Assembly (NCBI RefSeq): GCF_910594005.1
Contig: NC_057819.1
Span: forward strand, 129,119,669-129,183,668
Length of the DNA stretch: 64,000 nt
Reading direction: 5' to 3'
Source: Cervus elaphus
Taxonomy: Eukaryota > Chordata > Mammalia > Artiodactyla > Cervidae
Positions 53,236 to 63,499 of this stretch are shown here, one piece after another (position 1 is the stretch's first letter; every line of letters starts with the position of its first letter). The translations under genes and the position numbers were made by a program. Under the pieces are notes generated by a model. It saw nothing but the letters and a program-made list of their open reading frames with translations. It was not told the origin of the DNA and did no database searches.

Positions 53236-53699
53236 GAAAAAAAGGAAGAAAAGCACACAGTGGCTTCTTTTTTCCCTTGAGATCTGGTGCGTATTTAAGG
53301 AGGGAGAAGAAAAGAAAGTCGGGGACCAAACAGGGAGATGAGAAGGGGCAGAATGAAATGAAGACAGCGAGGAAGGGAAGTGGGAAGGAATCTCAAATAA
53401 TGAGAGAAAACGAACTGGAGGAAAGTTTTCTGATCGGGAACGGCTGTGCACAGCGGGGTTGGGAAGCAGCGGAGGGTGTGCGTGGTGGGGCGATGGGGCC
53501 GTGGAGGCAGAGGTGCTTACAGTGTTTTCTTCTGCTCAGCTGTGCCAACAGGGAAGAAAATGAATCTGAGGAGCCCAGGCAAGGCTGCCCAGACGCAGCG
53601 CTGACATGCAGCTGCTGAAGGCGGCTGCGGAAGGCATAGGCCCCTTGAAAATTCTCTTGCTAGCCACTACCTTGGTATCCTGAGCGCCTCCACACAGCG
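53236..53699. other. No gene recognised; purine-rich
   Basis: 53236-53420 is strongly purine-rich (aaaaaaaggaagaaaagcac). No repeat family or exon recognised. Confidence 0.45.
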
Positions 53700-54033
53700 G
53701 CTGTCTCGTTCTTGCGGGAGGGACTGCTGAAGAGCCACTTGGCTTGATTTCTTTAATCTTCTGACACCGCCTGTCGCAGAGGAGAGTGTAATTGGGACGC
53801 ACTGTACCTTCCCAGCAGCCAAGCCACAGAGAGCCTTGCAAGATGAGAGCCCATGATGCCCCGGCTGCCAGAATGGGCAAGGCTCTTAATTGGCTTATTT
53901 GCTTTTCTTGGAATCTGCCTTTTTTTTTTTTCCTAGGGATACAGCTAATGCCTGGATCTCTGTCGGAATTCTCTCTCTCAGAAGGGACCAGGGACCCTGG
54001 AGCCGTGACGCTGCTCTGGGAGCAGGGTCGCAG
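53700..54033 (+). promoter_or_regulatory. AT/GC mosaic segment with a possible cryptic exon
   Basis: 53740-53900 contains gagtgtaattggg (53784-53796) and ctcttaattggctt (53883-53896). A T-run (53920-53931) followed by cctag (AG at 53935-53936) and, 97 bp later, cag|gtgaaa (boundary 54033/54034) form an acceptor-donor pair. The 97-nt interval is open in two phases but encodes nothing recognisable. Confidence 0.3.
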
Positions 54034-54344
54034 GTGAAACCATCAGCGGCCCAAAACCTCAGCTGGAGAACTGTCTACTTGCCAAGAATGCACCCATCTG
54101 CTCCTTAGAGCTCTATCCTTGACCTCAAAGACCCGGCCTCTTGCAAGTCTGAACTCCCATCCCAGGACCTGCTGCTTGCTATAAAGAGTGGACTGAGGAG
54201 GGAGGTTCTATTTTTTTAAGAGGGAGGTGGGGGTCAGCCTCTTGCTTCCCATGCTAGGCTGGCCAAAGAGATGCAGCGGGAGGGTAGGAGGATTTGGAAA
54301 GGGAGAGGGGCTTGGGGGTACATGTCTGCAGAGAGGAGGCAGAG

Positions 54345-54600
54345 AGAAACAGGGCTGTCTTTCTTTGGGTTGCTGCCACAAAATGCCATAGGCTGGGAGA
54401 CGAAACTACAAACGTTTGCTCCTCACAGTTTTGGAGGCAGGGAAGCCTAAGGTCAAGGCCCAGACAGATCCCGTGTCTGGTGAAGAGCTGCTTCCTCGAC
54501 TGCAGAAGGCTCTCTTCTTGCTGTGTCCTCACGGAGCAGGGAGCAGAGAAGGAAACCGTGCCACTGTCCAGGCTCCTCAGCTCGGAACTGGGGGTTCGGG
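54345..54600 (-). mobile_element. ERVL-MaLR (MST/MLT1-like) LTR fragment, antisense
   Basis: gttgctgccacaaaatgcca, ctcctcacagttttggaggc, agggaagcctaaggtcaagg, gtgtctggtgaagagctgc and cttgctgtgtcctcacggag are in the reverse order of the LTR at 52142-52765. No internal region lies between the two, so they are separate insertions or a rearranged pair. Confidence 0.82.
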
Positions 54601-55242
54601 CCTAGAATTCCTGTCTATACCTCTGAACAACCACTGCGCCTCCTTTGTCAAGCATCTTGGACTAAATGTCCCCAGCCAGCGTTCCTGGTGAGTTGACGGG
54701 GGTGGGGACAGTGAGCCACGAGCACTTTGTCCAGGTACCAGGAAGAAGAATCAACGAAAAACAGGCCTCGCAGCCTGGCAGGAAACTTGCCAAGAAGCTC
54801 CAGGAGACAAATAGCTGGTGTGTTGGCCAGGATGGGCCAGGACAGCACGAGTCTGCCGTTCCTGGGTGCTGCTAAATCACCACCCTCTCCTGCTGCAGAC
54901 CTGCCATCTCTCTGCTCCCACCCCCTGAATCTCTCTTTCCTGGGGGATGCTAACCATCGGACGCCCCTGTGTCTCAGTCTCCATGACCTCAGGCCTGGCG
55001 TAGCTCTGTGCTCTGTATTCCATCCTCTCTAACCTGGTCTGGTCCATGCAACAGCCAAGAACTCTCAGGCTTATCCTCCCTGGCGGGCTCCCGGCTCCAA
55101 TGGCCAGGTGCCTAGAGCATCCGGCAGGTTTCAGGCTCATCTGAAACCCCTTGAGAAGCCCCAAGACAGCTCTCCATCCAAACCAGCAAAGACAGTGTGG
55201 ACCCCAGCATGTGCCAGCCTCATCAGAGTTAATGCCACCTGT
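54601..55242. other. No gene recognised
   Basis: Unique DNA with overlapping short frames. The 54340-54620 LTR may continue a little further but its end is not visible. Confidence 0.45.
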
Positions 55243-55463
55243 GGGGCGTCCCAGGTGATGCTAGTGGTAAAGAATCCGCCTGCCAATGCAGGAGACACAA
55301 GAGACACAGGTTCGGTTCCTGGGTGGGAAAGATCCCCTGGAGGAGAGCATGGCCAACCCTTCAGTATTCTTGCCTGGAGAATCCCACGGACAGAGGAGCC
55401 TTTCAGGCTATAGTCCGCAGGGTCGCACAGAGTCAGACACGACTGAAATGACTTAGCATGCAC
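55243..55463 (+). mobile_element. Bov-tA SINE
   Basis: ggggcgtcccaggtgatgct to tgaaatgacttagcatgcac. B box caggttcggttcctgg. Confidence 0.96.
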
Positions 55464-55721
55464 GTGGGTGCTTGGGCTCCAGGGTGGCAGGGCCTCTGAG
55501 CTGCTCTGAGATGGCGCTTGTCTCTGCTGCTAGCTACAGCCGTATCCATCTCAGGGCACAGGGGAGACCCAGCTGCCCCTGGTCCTCACATTTGGTTCTT
55601 TAAGCCCATCTGGGTTCACTCCTCCACTCCACTGTTTACTGGCTGACCTAAAACCAGTGACACAGCCTCTCTGAGAGTAGATGTCTTCTGTTAAGTGGTA
55701 ATAACAATGGGACCTCCAACC

Positions 55722-55935
55722 AGGCTTCCCTGGTGGCTCAGAGGGTAAAGAATCTGCCCGCAATGCGGGAGACCCAGGTTCAATCCCTAAGTTGGGAAGA
55801 CCCCCTGGAGAAGGGAACGGCTACCCACTCCAGCATTCTTGCCTGGAGAATGCTATGGACAGAGCAGCCTGGTGGGTTACGACCCATGGGGTCACAAAGA
55901 GTCAGACACGACTGAGCGACCAACACTTTCACATT
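55722..55935 (+). mobile_element. Bov-tA SINE
   Basis: aggcttccctggtggctcag to gactgagcgaccaacacttt. Clean full copy; no clear duplication. Confidence 0.96.
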
Positions 55936-56167
55936 CTTTCCCACCTCACCATTTATCACGAAGATCACATCAAACGATGGATGGATGGAAAAGGACCATG
56001 TACCTGTTAAGTGCCTCACACAAGCGGCTACTGTCAATGTCACTGCTGTGTGTTAGACGGTGTAAGTGGGATGGCACCAGTCCCATCTGCCAGGGCACGC
56101 ACCTCTCTCCCCCACCCCCTTCAGGATTCCATCAGTGACCAAGTTTCCGGTCATAATGTGCCATTGC

Positions 56168-56530
56168 CATTGTTATGAGATGAATGGTGTCCCCCCAACT
56201 TTGCATGGTGGAGTTCTAACCCCCAGGACCCCAGAATGTCACTGCATCTGGCGATAGGACCTTCAAAGAGGTAATGGAATTAAAACAAGACCGTATGGAT
56301 GGGCCCCAATCCAGGAGGACAAGGGTCCTTTTAAGAAGAGGACACAGGGACACACACGCACAGACAGACAGAAGGTGACGTCCACAAGCTGAGGACAGAC
56401 ATCGCAGAAGAGGGCAACACTGCCCTCATCTTGGTCTCAGTTGTCCAGCCTTCAGAATTGTAAGAAAATAAATTTCTGCTGCTCAAGCTGCCCATCCTGG
56501 GGGTCTTAGTTATGACAGCCCTAGGAAACT
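56168..56530 (+). mobile_element. MaLR/MER-type LTR remnant
   Basis: atgaatggtgtccccccaac, gttctaacccccaggacccc, ttaagaagaggacacaggga, cagccttcagaattgtaaga, aataaatttctgctgctcaa and tgacagccctaggaaacta: LTR order in sense orientation, more diverged than the copy at 52.1 kb. Confidence 0.8.
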
Positions 56531-56531
56531 A

Positions 56532-56617
56532 CTGGGTTGGCCAAAAAGTTCATTTGTGTTTTTCTGCAACATCTCATATCTTACGAAAAACCCAAACAAG
56601 CTTTTTGGCCAACCCAA
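56532..56617. mobile_element. Mariner-derived miniature element, hairpin (candidate miRNA precursor)
   Basis: Inverted termini tgggttggccaaaaag (56533-56548) and ctttttggccaaccca (56601-56616) are perfect complements, and TA sits outside each end (56530-56531, 56618-56619), as for Tc1/mariner. The arms 56533-56564 and 56585-56616 pair over 32 positions with 28 Watson-Crick pairs, one G-U and three mismatches around a 20-nt loop. From memory, the ruminant miR-2284/2285 family comes from this kind of element; whether this copy is expressed is unknown. Confidence 0.9.
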
Positions 56618-56627
56618 TAATATGGCT

Positions 56628-56837
56628 GGGGCTGCCCTGGTGGCTGAGTGGTAAAGAATCTGCCTGCCAATGCAGGAGGTGCCAGTTCAATCCCTGGATC
56701 GGGAAGATCCCCTGGAGGACGAAAAGGCAATCCACGCCAGCGTTCTTGCCTGGAGAATTCCATGAACAGAGGAGCCTGGTGGGCTACAGTCCATGGGGTC
56801 ACAAAGAGTCAGACACAACTTAGCGGCTGAACACCAA
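56628..56837 (+). mobile_element. Bov-tA SINE inserted at the mariner end
   Basis: ggggctgccctggtggctga to acttagcggctgaacacca. Perfect 13-bp duplication caataatatggct (56615-56627 and 56838-56850). The first duplicated bases are the last bases of the mariner terminus, so the SINE is younger. Confidence 0.97.
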
Positions 56838-56850
56838 CAATAATATGGCT

Positions 56851-58737
56851 ACCACCACCGTGGGTTCAGGGAACCCTGATTCTGCAGAGTGTCCTCTGGG
56901 GGTTGTGTCAACACGGGGCTCGTTGTCAAACACATTTGGGAACCATGGGGTTGAGTCAAACTACGTGGATTTTTTTTAACTGCACGTCTCCTTACATCTC
57001 TGACCACGCTCAGGGCCACTGTGACATTGTTACACAGGGGCATTTCCCGACTTACGGGACTGTCTTGAACATGAAACTCTCCCCTACAAAGCAGCCAGGA
57101 GATCTGTGTTCTGTAGACCATCCAGACATTCTGGAAACTTCTGTCTCCAAGGATCGTTCTGCATCAGGGGCTCTGCTTCCTGCTCCTTCCTCCTCCTCCC
57201 CTCCTTCACCTTCTGGGGGTTGGTTGGGAGAAAGTCTCAGGGCCTGGACCAGCAAGGGTGGGGCGGTGGGGTAGGAGACCCTGGCCCTATACCCTCTGCC
57301 TGCTGCTGAGAGAGTCACTATCCAGATCAGACGAGTGGCAGGGCCAGCCAGAGCTCTGTGTTTTATGACCCTATCGTGTGTGAGATCTTGCCCATTAGGG
57401 AGAAGCTGTCAACGCAAAACGTAGATTTCAAGACATACTTTCTACTCCGGGATTATGAATAACCCCTCCAATCATTAGAACCGGAACATTTTTTAAAAAT
57501 CCAATTTGTTTCCTGCCTTGAAAACCATTTACTTTGCTCCCTGCTTTCTGTGTTCAGAAGGGAGGCTGGAGCCTGGAGCTTTCCAGAATCCTGGCTCTGA
57601 AAACCTTGTACCCCTAGAAAGAGCACAAGGCCCTCATCTGAAACCTGCATCTCCCCGGGAATTATCTGCCATCCATTTCCCACAGCACAGCAGTGTGTTT
57701 CCGAGGGAAGCCATCCTGTCTATAATCAGACAGAGCTGGCGAGAGCCCTGTGTGCGGATGGGGCCAGCATCCTCAAGGAAGGACGGCGTGGGACCCAGGG
57801 GTGCAAGAGTGGGACCACGGCATTGGGGAGAGGACATTCCCTCCTCCCAACAGGGAGACTGGGGAAGGGGCTGATTTTCATTTGGCAGGTCCCAAAGCAA
57901 AGCATAAATCCAAGATTAGAAGAAAATGAAAATATTAAGGAGGCAGAAGGGCATGAAAAATCTCCGTTTCTGGCCTCTCTCCTCACCAGCCATTCCAGCC
58001 GGGGCTTCCAGAAGAAACGATGCCTCCTCCGCCTCCCCCGTTTCACACGGACTCACTGCTCTGCAATAAAATCTGACACGAGAGATTCATCGGAACATGT
58101 GCCCCCGTCCGCCTCCCATCAGCAGGGACAGGAGCGTCCACCTTCCTTCGGGCTCAGCCTGCAGCCTCCAAAGAACTGTGAGGTACCTTGCCCAGCTCCG
58201 AGATCAGAGGAGGCGCCGAGGCCCCTGCCCACAGCTTGGCACCCTCCAAAGTCGCAGTTTATCCACTGTCTCAGGCCAGGCTGGAGTGGCCAGTGTCTTC
58301 TCAGCAGGTCAGACAAACCTCCCGGGAAGCTGGAAATGGAGGGGTCTGGACCATCCCGCTCATCACCCTCCAGAGCTTCTTCCTTCCTGCCTGGCCCTGC
58401 AGCATGCTCTGGAAATAGCCATGAGCTGGACACTCGCCCTGCCCTGGAGAGAGTCAGTGTCTTGGGGGGAGAGGGACGCAGAAGCAGCTGTTTACAAGAC
58501 CACCGGAGTGATCGGAGTGGGGACAGGCACGGCCAGGGGCCTGGAGGAGGTGGGGACTGACTGCTAGAGGCCTCAGGGAAATGTCCCAATAGAGGGCCCT
58601 TGAGCTGGGCCCGCAAGGATGGCGAGGAGATCAACCTGCAAGAAAGGACTGGCTTTCCTTGTGGGACTGCCTGCTCCCTGAAATGACCTCACTTGTGCCC
58701 TCTGACTCATGGGTTATCCTTCCATCCCCCTGGGTGT
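56851..58737. other. Long repeat-free block; no gene recognised
   Basis: Nearly 1.9 kb without a recognised repeat. Small AT-rich islands at 57470-57535 (ttttttaaaaatccaatttg) and 57870-57965 (tgattttcatttggcaggtc, aaaatgaaaatattaagg). The 245-codon frame 57823-58560 plus and 171-codon frame 58119-58634 minus overlap; neither has a recognisable domain, signal peptide or membrane segment. Confidence 0.5.
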
Positions 58738-58941
58738 GCGTGCACGCTGAGTCTCTCCAGTCGTGTCCAGCTCTTTGCAACCCTGTGGACTGTAGCCCTT
58801 CAGGCTCCTCTGTCCATGGGATTCTTCAGACAAGAATACTGGAGTGGGTTGTCGTGCCCTCCTCCAGGCGATCTTCCCGACCCAGGGATAGCACTTGCAT
58901 CTCTTACATCTCCTGCATTGGCAGGTGGGTTCTTTACTAAA
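58738..58941 (-). mobile_element. Bov-tA SINE
   Basis: Antisense: gcgtgcacgctgagtctctc to attggcaggtgggttcttta. The outermost head (ccacctgggaagccc) is missing. Confidence 0.95.
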
Positions 58942-58997
58942 ATGCCTGAAACCTCCATCCTCATAAAGTAAACCCAATGGAACCAAGGCCTTTGTCT

Positions 58998-59070
58998 ATT
59001 TGGTTCCTGTGTGTGTCTGCTTAGCTCAGGGCCTGGCACATAGCAAGTCTTCAACAAATGTATCGAATGC
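58998..59070 (+). mobile_element. L2/MIR 3'-end remnant
   Basis: agctcagggcctggcacata, gcaagtcttcaacaaatgta: terminal part of L2 in sense orientation. Confidence 0.7.
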
Positions 59071-59399
59071 TCTGCAATTAAGGCAGAGGGGGACCTAAGG
59101 CGCTTGGCAGGGGGCAGGCTGAAGGAGTCTGGTGGGGTGCCAAGTCCCTGCTCTGCACCCCACCCCCCGTCCCTATCGATGCAGGTACCAGGTGGGCGTT
59201 GCCAAGAGACCGTCTCCCTTCCCGACTGCCAGACACACTGGTGTTGCCACAGGGGCCCCAGGCGAGACCTGCCCTTCCTGCCAGATCAGGGCGGGTGGGA
59301 ACCCCTGGCTACCCCCGCCCGGCTCCCTCTCCATCACCCACGTGGCCCAGCCCAGCATCTCGGGTGCCTCTGAGCTTCCATTTCTGCCTCTATTGAGCC
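59071..59399. other. No gene recognised
   Basis: GC-rich unique sequence; overlapping short frames only. Confidence 0.45.
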
Positions 59400-59600
59400 G
59401 CGGACCCATTTAGCTCTCATTTGTAAGTGGGCCTCGGCCCAAGCAAAAGATTCAGCAGGAATCCGGCCGGGTTCCCAGACGCTTAATTGGAGCCGGGCTC
59501 TTCATTACCTGCACACCTGTTTCCCAGCACCATATGGTCTGAGGTAAATAGACTGTAATTGTTTACCCAGAGTCAGTTCTGCCGTGAGGGAGGGAGGGTG
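59400..59600. promoter_or_regulatory. Candidate noncoding regulatory segment
   Basis: Repeat-free. cttaattgg (59482-59490), cattacctgcacacctg (59503-59519, E-box cacctg), catatg (59531-59536), gtaaatag (59544-59551) and tgtaattgtttac (59554-59566), where a homeodomain-like TAATTG overlaps a FOX-like TGTTTAC. Close packing of E-box, homeodomain and FOX words; enhancer reading is inference. Confidence 0.42.
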
Positions 59601-60059
59601 TGGGGGCCGCAGCCCCCAGCCCTCCCGCCTCCCCATCCTGCCCGCTGCCACCCCCTCCCTGGGCCGCTGAAGGACAGAGCCCCCGACCTGGCACAAGGTG
59701 AGACGGTCTGCAGCTGCGAGCAGAGCCCCCGTCCACATCCCAGCCCAGCCGGGACGGGCTTCTCCTCCGACTCCCAGGGAAGGGCCCCGCCCGGCCGCAT
59801 CAGCTGCCAGGAGCTTGGCCGCGGTGCCTCTCTGCCCTTGCCATGAGGCTGGGCAGGCAGGCACCTCTCAAGGTCTGGGCTCATTTATCTCTTTTCCCCG
59901 CGGAGGCTGAAGGATGTCTGAGAGGCCTGGGCCGGATCTTAGCCTGCCAGCCTCTAACTCAGCGGCCTTGTGCGAGCCTGACTATTTCAGAGCCCCGGCT
60001 ACCTTCAGCAGAAATAAAGGCAGTGACTTCTACATCACAGGGGTGCTGATAGCAGATGG
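59601..60059. other. GC-rich unique block, no gene recognised
   Basis: Overlapping frames on both strands with no domain. No repeat recognised. Confidence 0.45.
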
Positions 60060-60440
60060 AGCTCACATTTAAGGGGTGTGTCCACATGTCGGGACCACTG
60101 CCAGCAGCTTTAGACATAGGACCTCGCTTAGTCTTCGGAGCGGGGAATGTTATCAGTCACCCTTTACAGGGCTTCCCAGGGGGCTCAGTGCTGAAGAATC
60201 TGCCTGCAGGAGACACAGGTTCGATCCCTGGGTCGGGAAGATCCCCTGGAGAAGGAAATGGCAACCCACGCCAATATTCTTGCCTGGGAAATCCCATGGA
60301 TCGAGGGGCCTGGGAGGACTCTGAAAGTCAGACAGGACTTAGTGACTAAACAATAACAGCAGGTGAACACATTGAGGCCTAGGTGTGTTAAACCACCGAC
60401 CCAGGGCCACCCAGGCAGAAACCAGGGAGCTAGGATCCTC
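60060..60440 (-). mobile_element. MIR SINE split by a Bov-tA
   Basis: Antisense MIR. Left 60060-60167: catttaaggggtgtgtccac, acctcgcttagtcttcgga, gttatcagtcaccctttaca. Right 60362-60440: gtgaacacattgaggcctag, gacccagggccacccaggca. Confidence 0.82.
60168..60361 (+). mobile_element. Bov-tA SINE nested in MIR
   Basis: gggcttcccagggggctcag to cttagtgactaaacaataac. Internal deletions in head and body (gcctgcaggagacac, gggaggactctgaaag). Confidence 0.95.
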
Positions 60441-60876
60441 CCCCAGCTCCGTGACTCACTAGCTCGAGCCCCTGAGCACCATGCTAGAGTCACAGGAGGA
60501 GATGACGCGTGAAAGGGGCCTGGCCTGGAGGCGGGAGCACAGAGGGGCATCCACAAACGCCCACTCCCTCCTCTCTGCCCTTCCTTTCCTGAGCAGAGCG
60601 CTCCCCCAGCCCCGCTCCGCCTGCTCAGCGCAGCGCCCAGCTTCAGGCTGCTCACGTGCCCTCCAAAGAACAGTGTACGTAGGGCATCCCTGCCTCCTCC
60701 TCCCCAGCCAGCCCTCCAGGGAGAGGTGGTCCTCCCCCAAGCTCCGGCCGGGCCCTGGTTGCTGGTGATGCGGGAAGGGCAGACGGAGGAGGTAGATGGC
60801 TGGCAGGGCCCCAGACGGAGCCCGGCTCCGGACCTTGGAAGGAGCGGGAAGTTGATCTTAAGAGAGAACCAGGGCC
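60441..60876. other. No gene recognised
   Basis: GC-rich unique DNA. The 266-codon minus frame 60185-60985 starts and ends inside SINE sequence and is an accident of composition. Confidence 0.5.
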
Positions 60877-61031
60877 GGCCCTTCCCTGGCGGTCCAGCGG
60901 CTAAACTCGGCATTCCCAATGCAGAGGGGCCCAGGTTCCATCCCTGGTCGGGGAACCGGATCCCACCGCCACAAAGAGTTTGCACGCCGCAGCGAAGACC
61001 GAAGGTCCCGTGTGCCGCAACTTAAGGTGGA
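60877..61031 (+). mobile_element. CHR-type tRNA SINE
   Basis: cccttccctggcggtccagc to gtgtgccgcaacttaaggtg. Perfect 12-bp duplication agaaccagggcc (60865-60876 and 61032-61043). Confidence 0.96.
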
Positions 61032-61043
61032 AGAACCAGGGCC

Positions 61044-61284
61044 CCTGAGCATCTGAGGGACTCTGGCTGAGAAGACGGCCCCAGGCAGGAAACCCGGTGC
61101 TCAGCACCTGGCCGGGGACCAGAGCCACTGAAGAGCCGGAGGCCACACCCTCCAGGGCCTCATTTCCAGGCACAACACCAAGAGGCTACCCGAGTCCTCT
61201 CCCTCCCCGCCCGGAGCTCCGCCGCCTGCCCCCCGCCCAGAGGCTCCGGGGGATGGATGGTTTCCCCAAGCCCAAGAGAAAGGA
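61044..61284. other. GC-rich unique block
   Basis: No repeat or exon recognised. Confidence 0.4.
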
Positions 61285-61370
61285 TGCTGTGTCCTCTTAA
61301 TCTGCACTGAATTGCTCTTTAATATGATGAAGGGCTGCCAGCCCTTTCAGCCCTGATGGATCCCTTCTGC
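61285..61370. promoter_or_regulatory. Small AT-rich regulatory-like island
   Basis: ctcttaatctgcactgaatt (61295-61314) and gctctttaatatgatgaagg in GC-rich DNA, followed by an imperfect inverted repeat agggctgccagccct (61333-61347). Low confidence. Confidence 0.27.
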
Positions 61371-62300
61371 TTCAGAGACACCGGCTCCTGCCTGGAGCCT
61401 GCCTGGGCTGGGCAGGCAGCCTCATGGTGGGCTCAGATTCGGCTTCACTCCATTGGTCAGGGGGCAGTAGCAGCCCCTGCACCCAGGCCTTGGATCCATC
61501 GGGCCCCGCAGGAGGCTCGGAGGAAGCATGGGGCCTGATTCCGGTCCTCTGAGGCGCTCTCATCTCTCTGGAGCAATAGATGTCAATTTCCCCACTACAC
61601 ACACACACACTTTTCAGACCTTAAAGGCAACCCCCCCCCCACACCACCCCCACAAGTCAAGCATATGGCTGCCAGAAGCCTGAAAAACAGAAAGGCAGAA
61701 GAGAAGGCGGAGAAGGGATGCTGGCGGCGGTGAGGTAATTAGGGAAGACTTCCTGCAGGAGGTGCCCCCAGGCAGCGGGAGATGTCTGGTTCCCTGAGGC
61801 TCCCTGATTGCTCTGTGGAAGCTAGGGGTTGAGACAGGAGAAAGAATTCTATGAAGGAGAAAAAATATGTAAGAAAAAAAGAAAAAGCTTTTCCCAGCAA
61901 GTTTTCCATCTGCCCACAGGGGATGCCCTTTGAAGAAGAACCTCAAGCCCGGAGCAGCAGTGCCTGACTCCCACTGCGGGAAGGGGAAGGCATTTTAGAA
62001 AGATATTTACATGTTTGCATCCTCTGCCTCCTCCGGGGATGCTCTGCGGTTCTGCCCTGTCCTGGTGAGTACAGCGATGTTTTCAACTCCAGGCATCAGG
62101 CAGGAGGCTGTCTGAGGATCCAGTCCTGCCTTCTGCGTGGAAAGCGTGCGAAGTGTCCTGGAGGCGGGGAGTCCTTCACCCACTGCAGCAATGGGAGCCT
62201 CGGAAGAAATTCTCATAACTCAAAATATTCCAAACAGGAAGTGAGGTCCTGGGTGGGGATGGGGGCAGAGGGTCAAAAGGAAAGGAAATTGACATATGCT
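61371..62300. other. No gene recognised; (AC)n and C-run
   Basis: (AC)n at 61596-61609 and a run of ten C at 61631-61640. 61855-61890 is A-rich. No repeat family or exon recognised. Confidence 0.5.
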
Positions 62301-62525
62301 GGTCTTCCCAGGTGGCGCTAGTGGCAAATGAACCCTCCTGCCAGTGCAGGAGACATAAGAGACACAGGTTCGATCCCTGGGTTGGGAAGATCCCCTGGAG
62401 GAGGGCATGGCAACCCACTCCAGTATTCTTGCCTGGAGAATCCCATGGACAGAGGAGCCTGGTGGACTACAGTCCATAGGATTAAAAAGAGTCAGACACG
62501 ACTGAAGTGACTTAGCATGCACGCA
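62301..62525 (+). mobile_element. Bov-tA SINE
   Basis: ggtcttcccaggtggcgcta to gaagtgacttagcatgcacg. B box caggttcgatccctgg. A Bov-A copy follows directly. Confidence 0.96.
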
Positions 62526-62535
62526 TGCGACCCTT

Positions 62536-62665
62536 TGCAGAAGGAAATGGCCACCCACTCCAGTATCCTTGCCTGGGAAATCCCACACATAGAGGAGCCT
62601 GGTGGGCTGCAGTCCACGGGGTCACAAAGAGTCAGACAGGACTGAGGCAGCTTAGCACGCATGGA
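62536..62665 (+). mobile_element. Bov-A SINE
   Basis: cttgcagaaggaaatggccac-type start (62535-62555) to gaggcagcttagcacgcatg. Head missing; tandem with the preceding Bov-tA in the same orientation. Confidence 0.94.
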
Positions 62666-62679
62666 GCCTTGTAGCGGAC

Positions 62680-62850
62680 ATAGGACCGGCGCTCTGTGGA
62701 CAGTACCTTATTCACCCTCAAAAACAATCGTGCAGGGCAGTGGCGCCCCCATGTCACAGGTCAGGACACCGAGGGTCGCAGACAGTAAGTCACCTGCCAG
62801 GGTTTTACGTCCAGAGCCACCAGGACTGGCGTTTGAACCTGAACCACTCT
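62680..62850 (-). mobile_element. MIR SINE remnant
   Basis: atgtcacaggtcaggacacc, gagggtcgcagacagtaagt and cacctgccagggttttacg are MIR in antisense. Confidence 0.8.
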
Positions 62851-63499
62851 CTACCTGTGCTTGAACGCTCCACTTGCGGCAGGATCCGGAAAGGGGCAGA
62901 GCAGCTGGGCGGGGGCCCTGGTATTGCCTGCACCGGCCACCACGATATTGAGTCAGGATCAATCTATAGACTCACGGGGACTGTCAGGGCTGGCAGGAGA
63001 GGAGGAGCGAAGAAGGCCACTCTCCTGGGCTTGTTCTTCGATCAGACACCTTTTTCCAGACCCCACAGCCCATCCATCAGGCCCTGCCAGCGCCCTGCCA
63101 TCTCCTGGGTACCCACTGGACCCGCATCTATGAGTCCCCAGCTGGGGCTTCTCTCAGCACACGCAGGGTCCAAGGTCAAACGGCTGGGAGCTAATGCCCT
63201 TGGGAGCTGCCCAGCCAGTATCAGCTCGGAATCAGAGGACACAAGTTCTAGCTTCTTCGATCCTTGGGGCGGAATAACTTTGGGGTGCTCCTCACCATCT
63301 CCCCACTTCCCCTGTGGAGTTGAATGCCCTTTGTTCATGGCAGTGACCTTCGCAATAGCATAGCATCCTGTATCGGCTTCCGGCCCCTCCTGGTCTTAGG
63401 GTCACCTTCCACTGACGCTCCTTGCCCTGAGTGTCCTGTCCCAGCCCAGCTTCTGGGAGGCCCACACTAAGATCTCCCCTGAGTGTGTCCTTTCCCCAC
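62851..63499. other. No gene recognised
   Basis: Unique sequence. 62740-63363 plus has 207 open codons but begins in the MIR and has no domain. Confidence 0.45.

Noticed and set aside
60185..60985. 266-codon minus-strand open frame
   Set aside because: Its end lies in a Bov-tA and its start in a CHR SINE; the translation matches the usual SINE-derived phrases.
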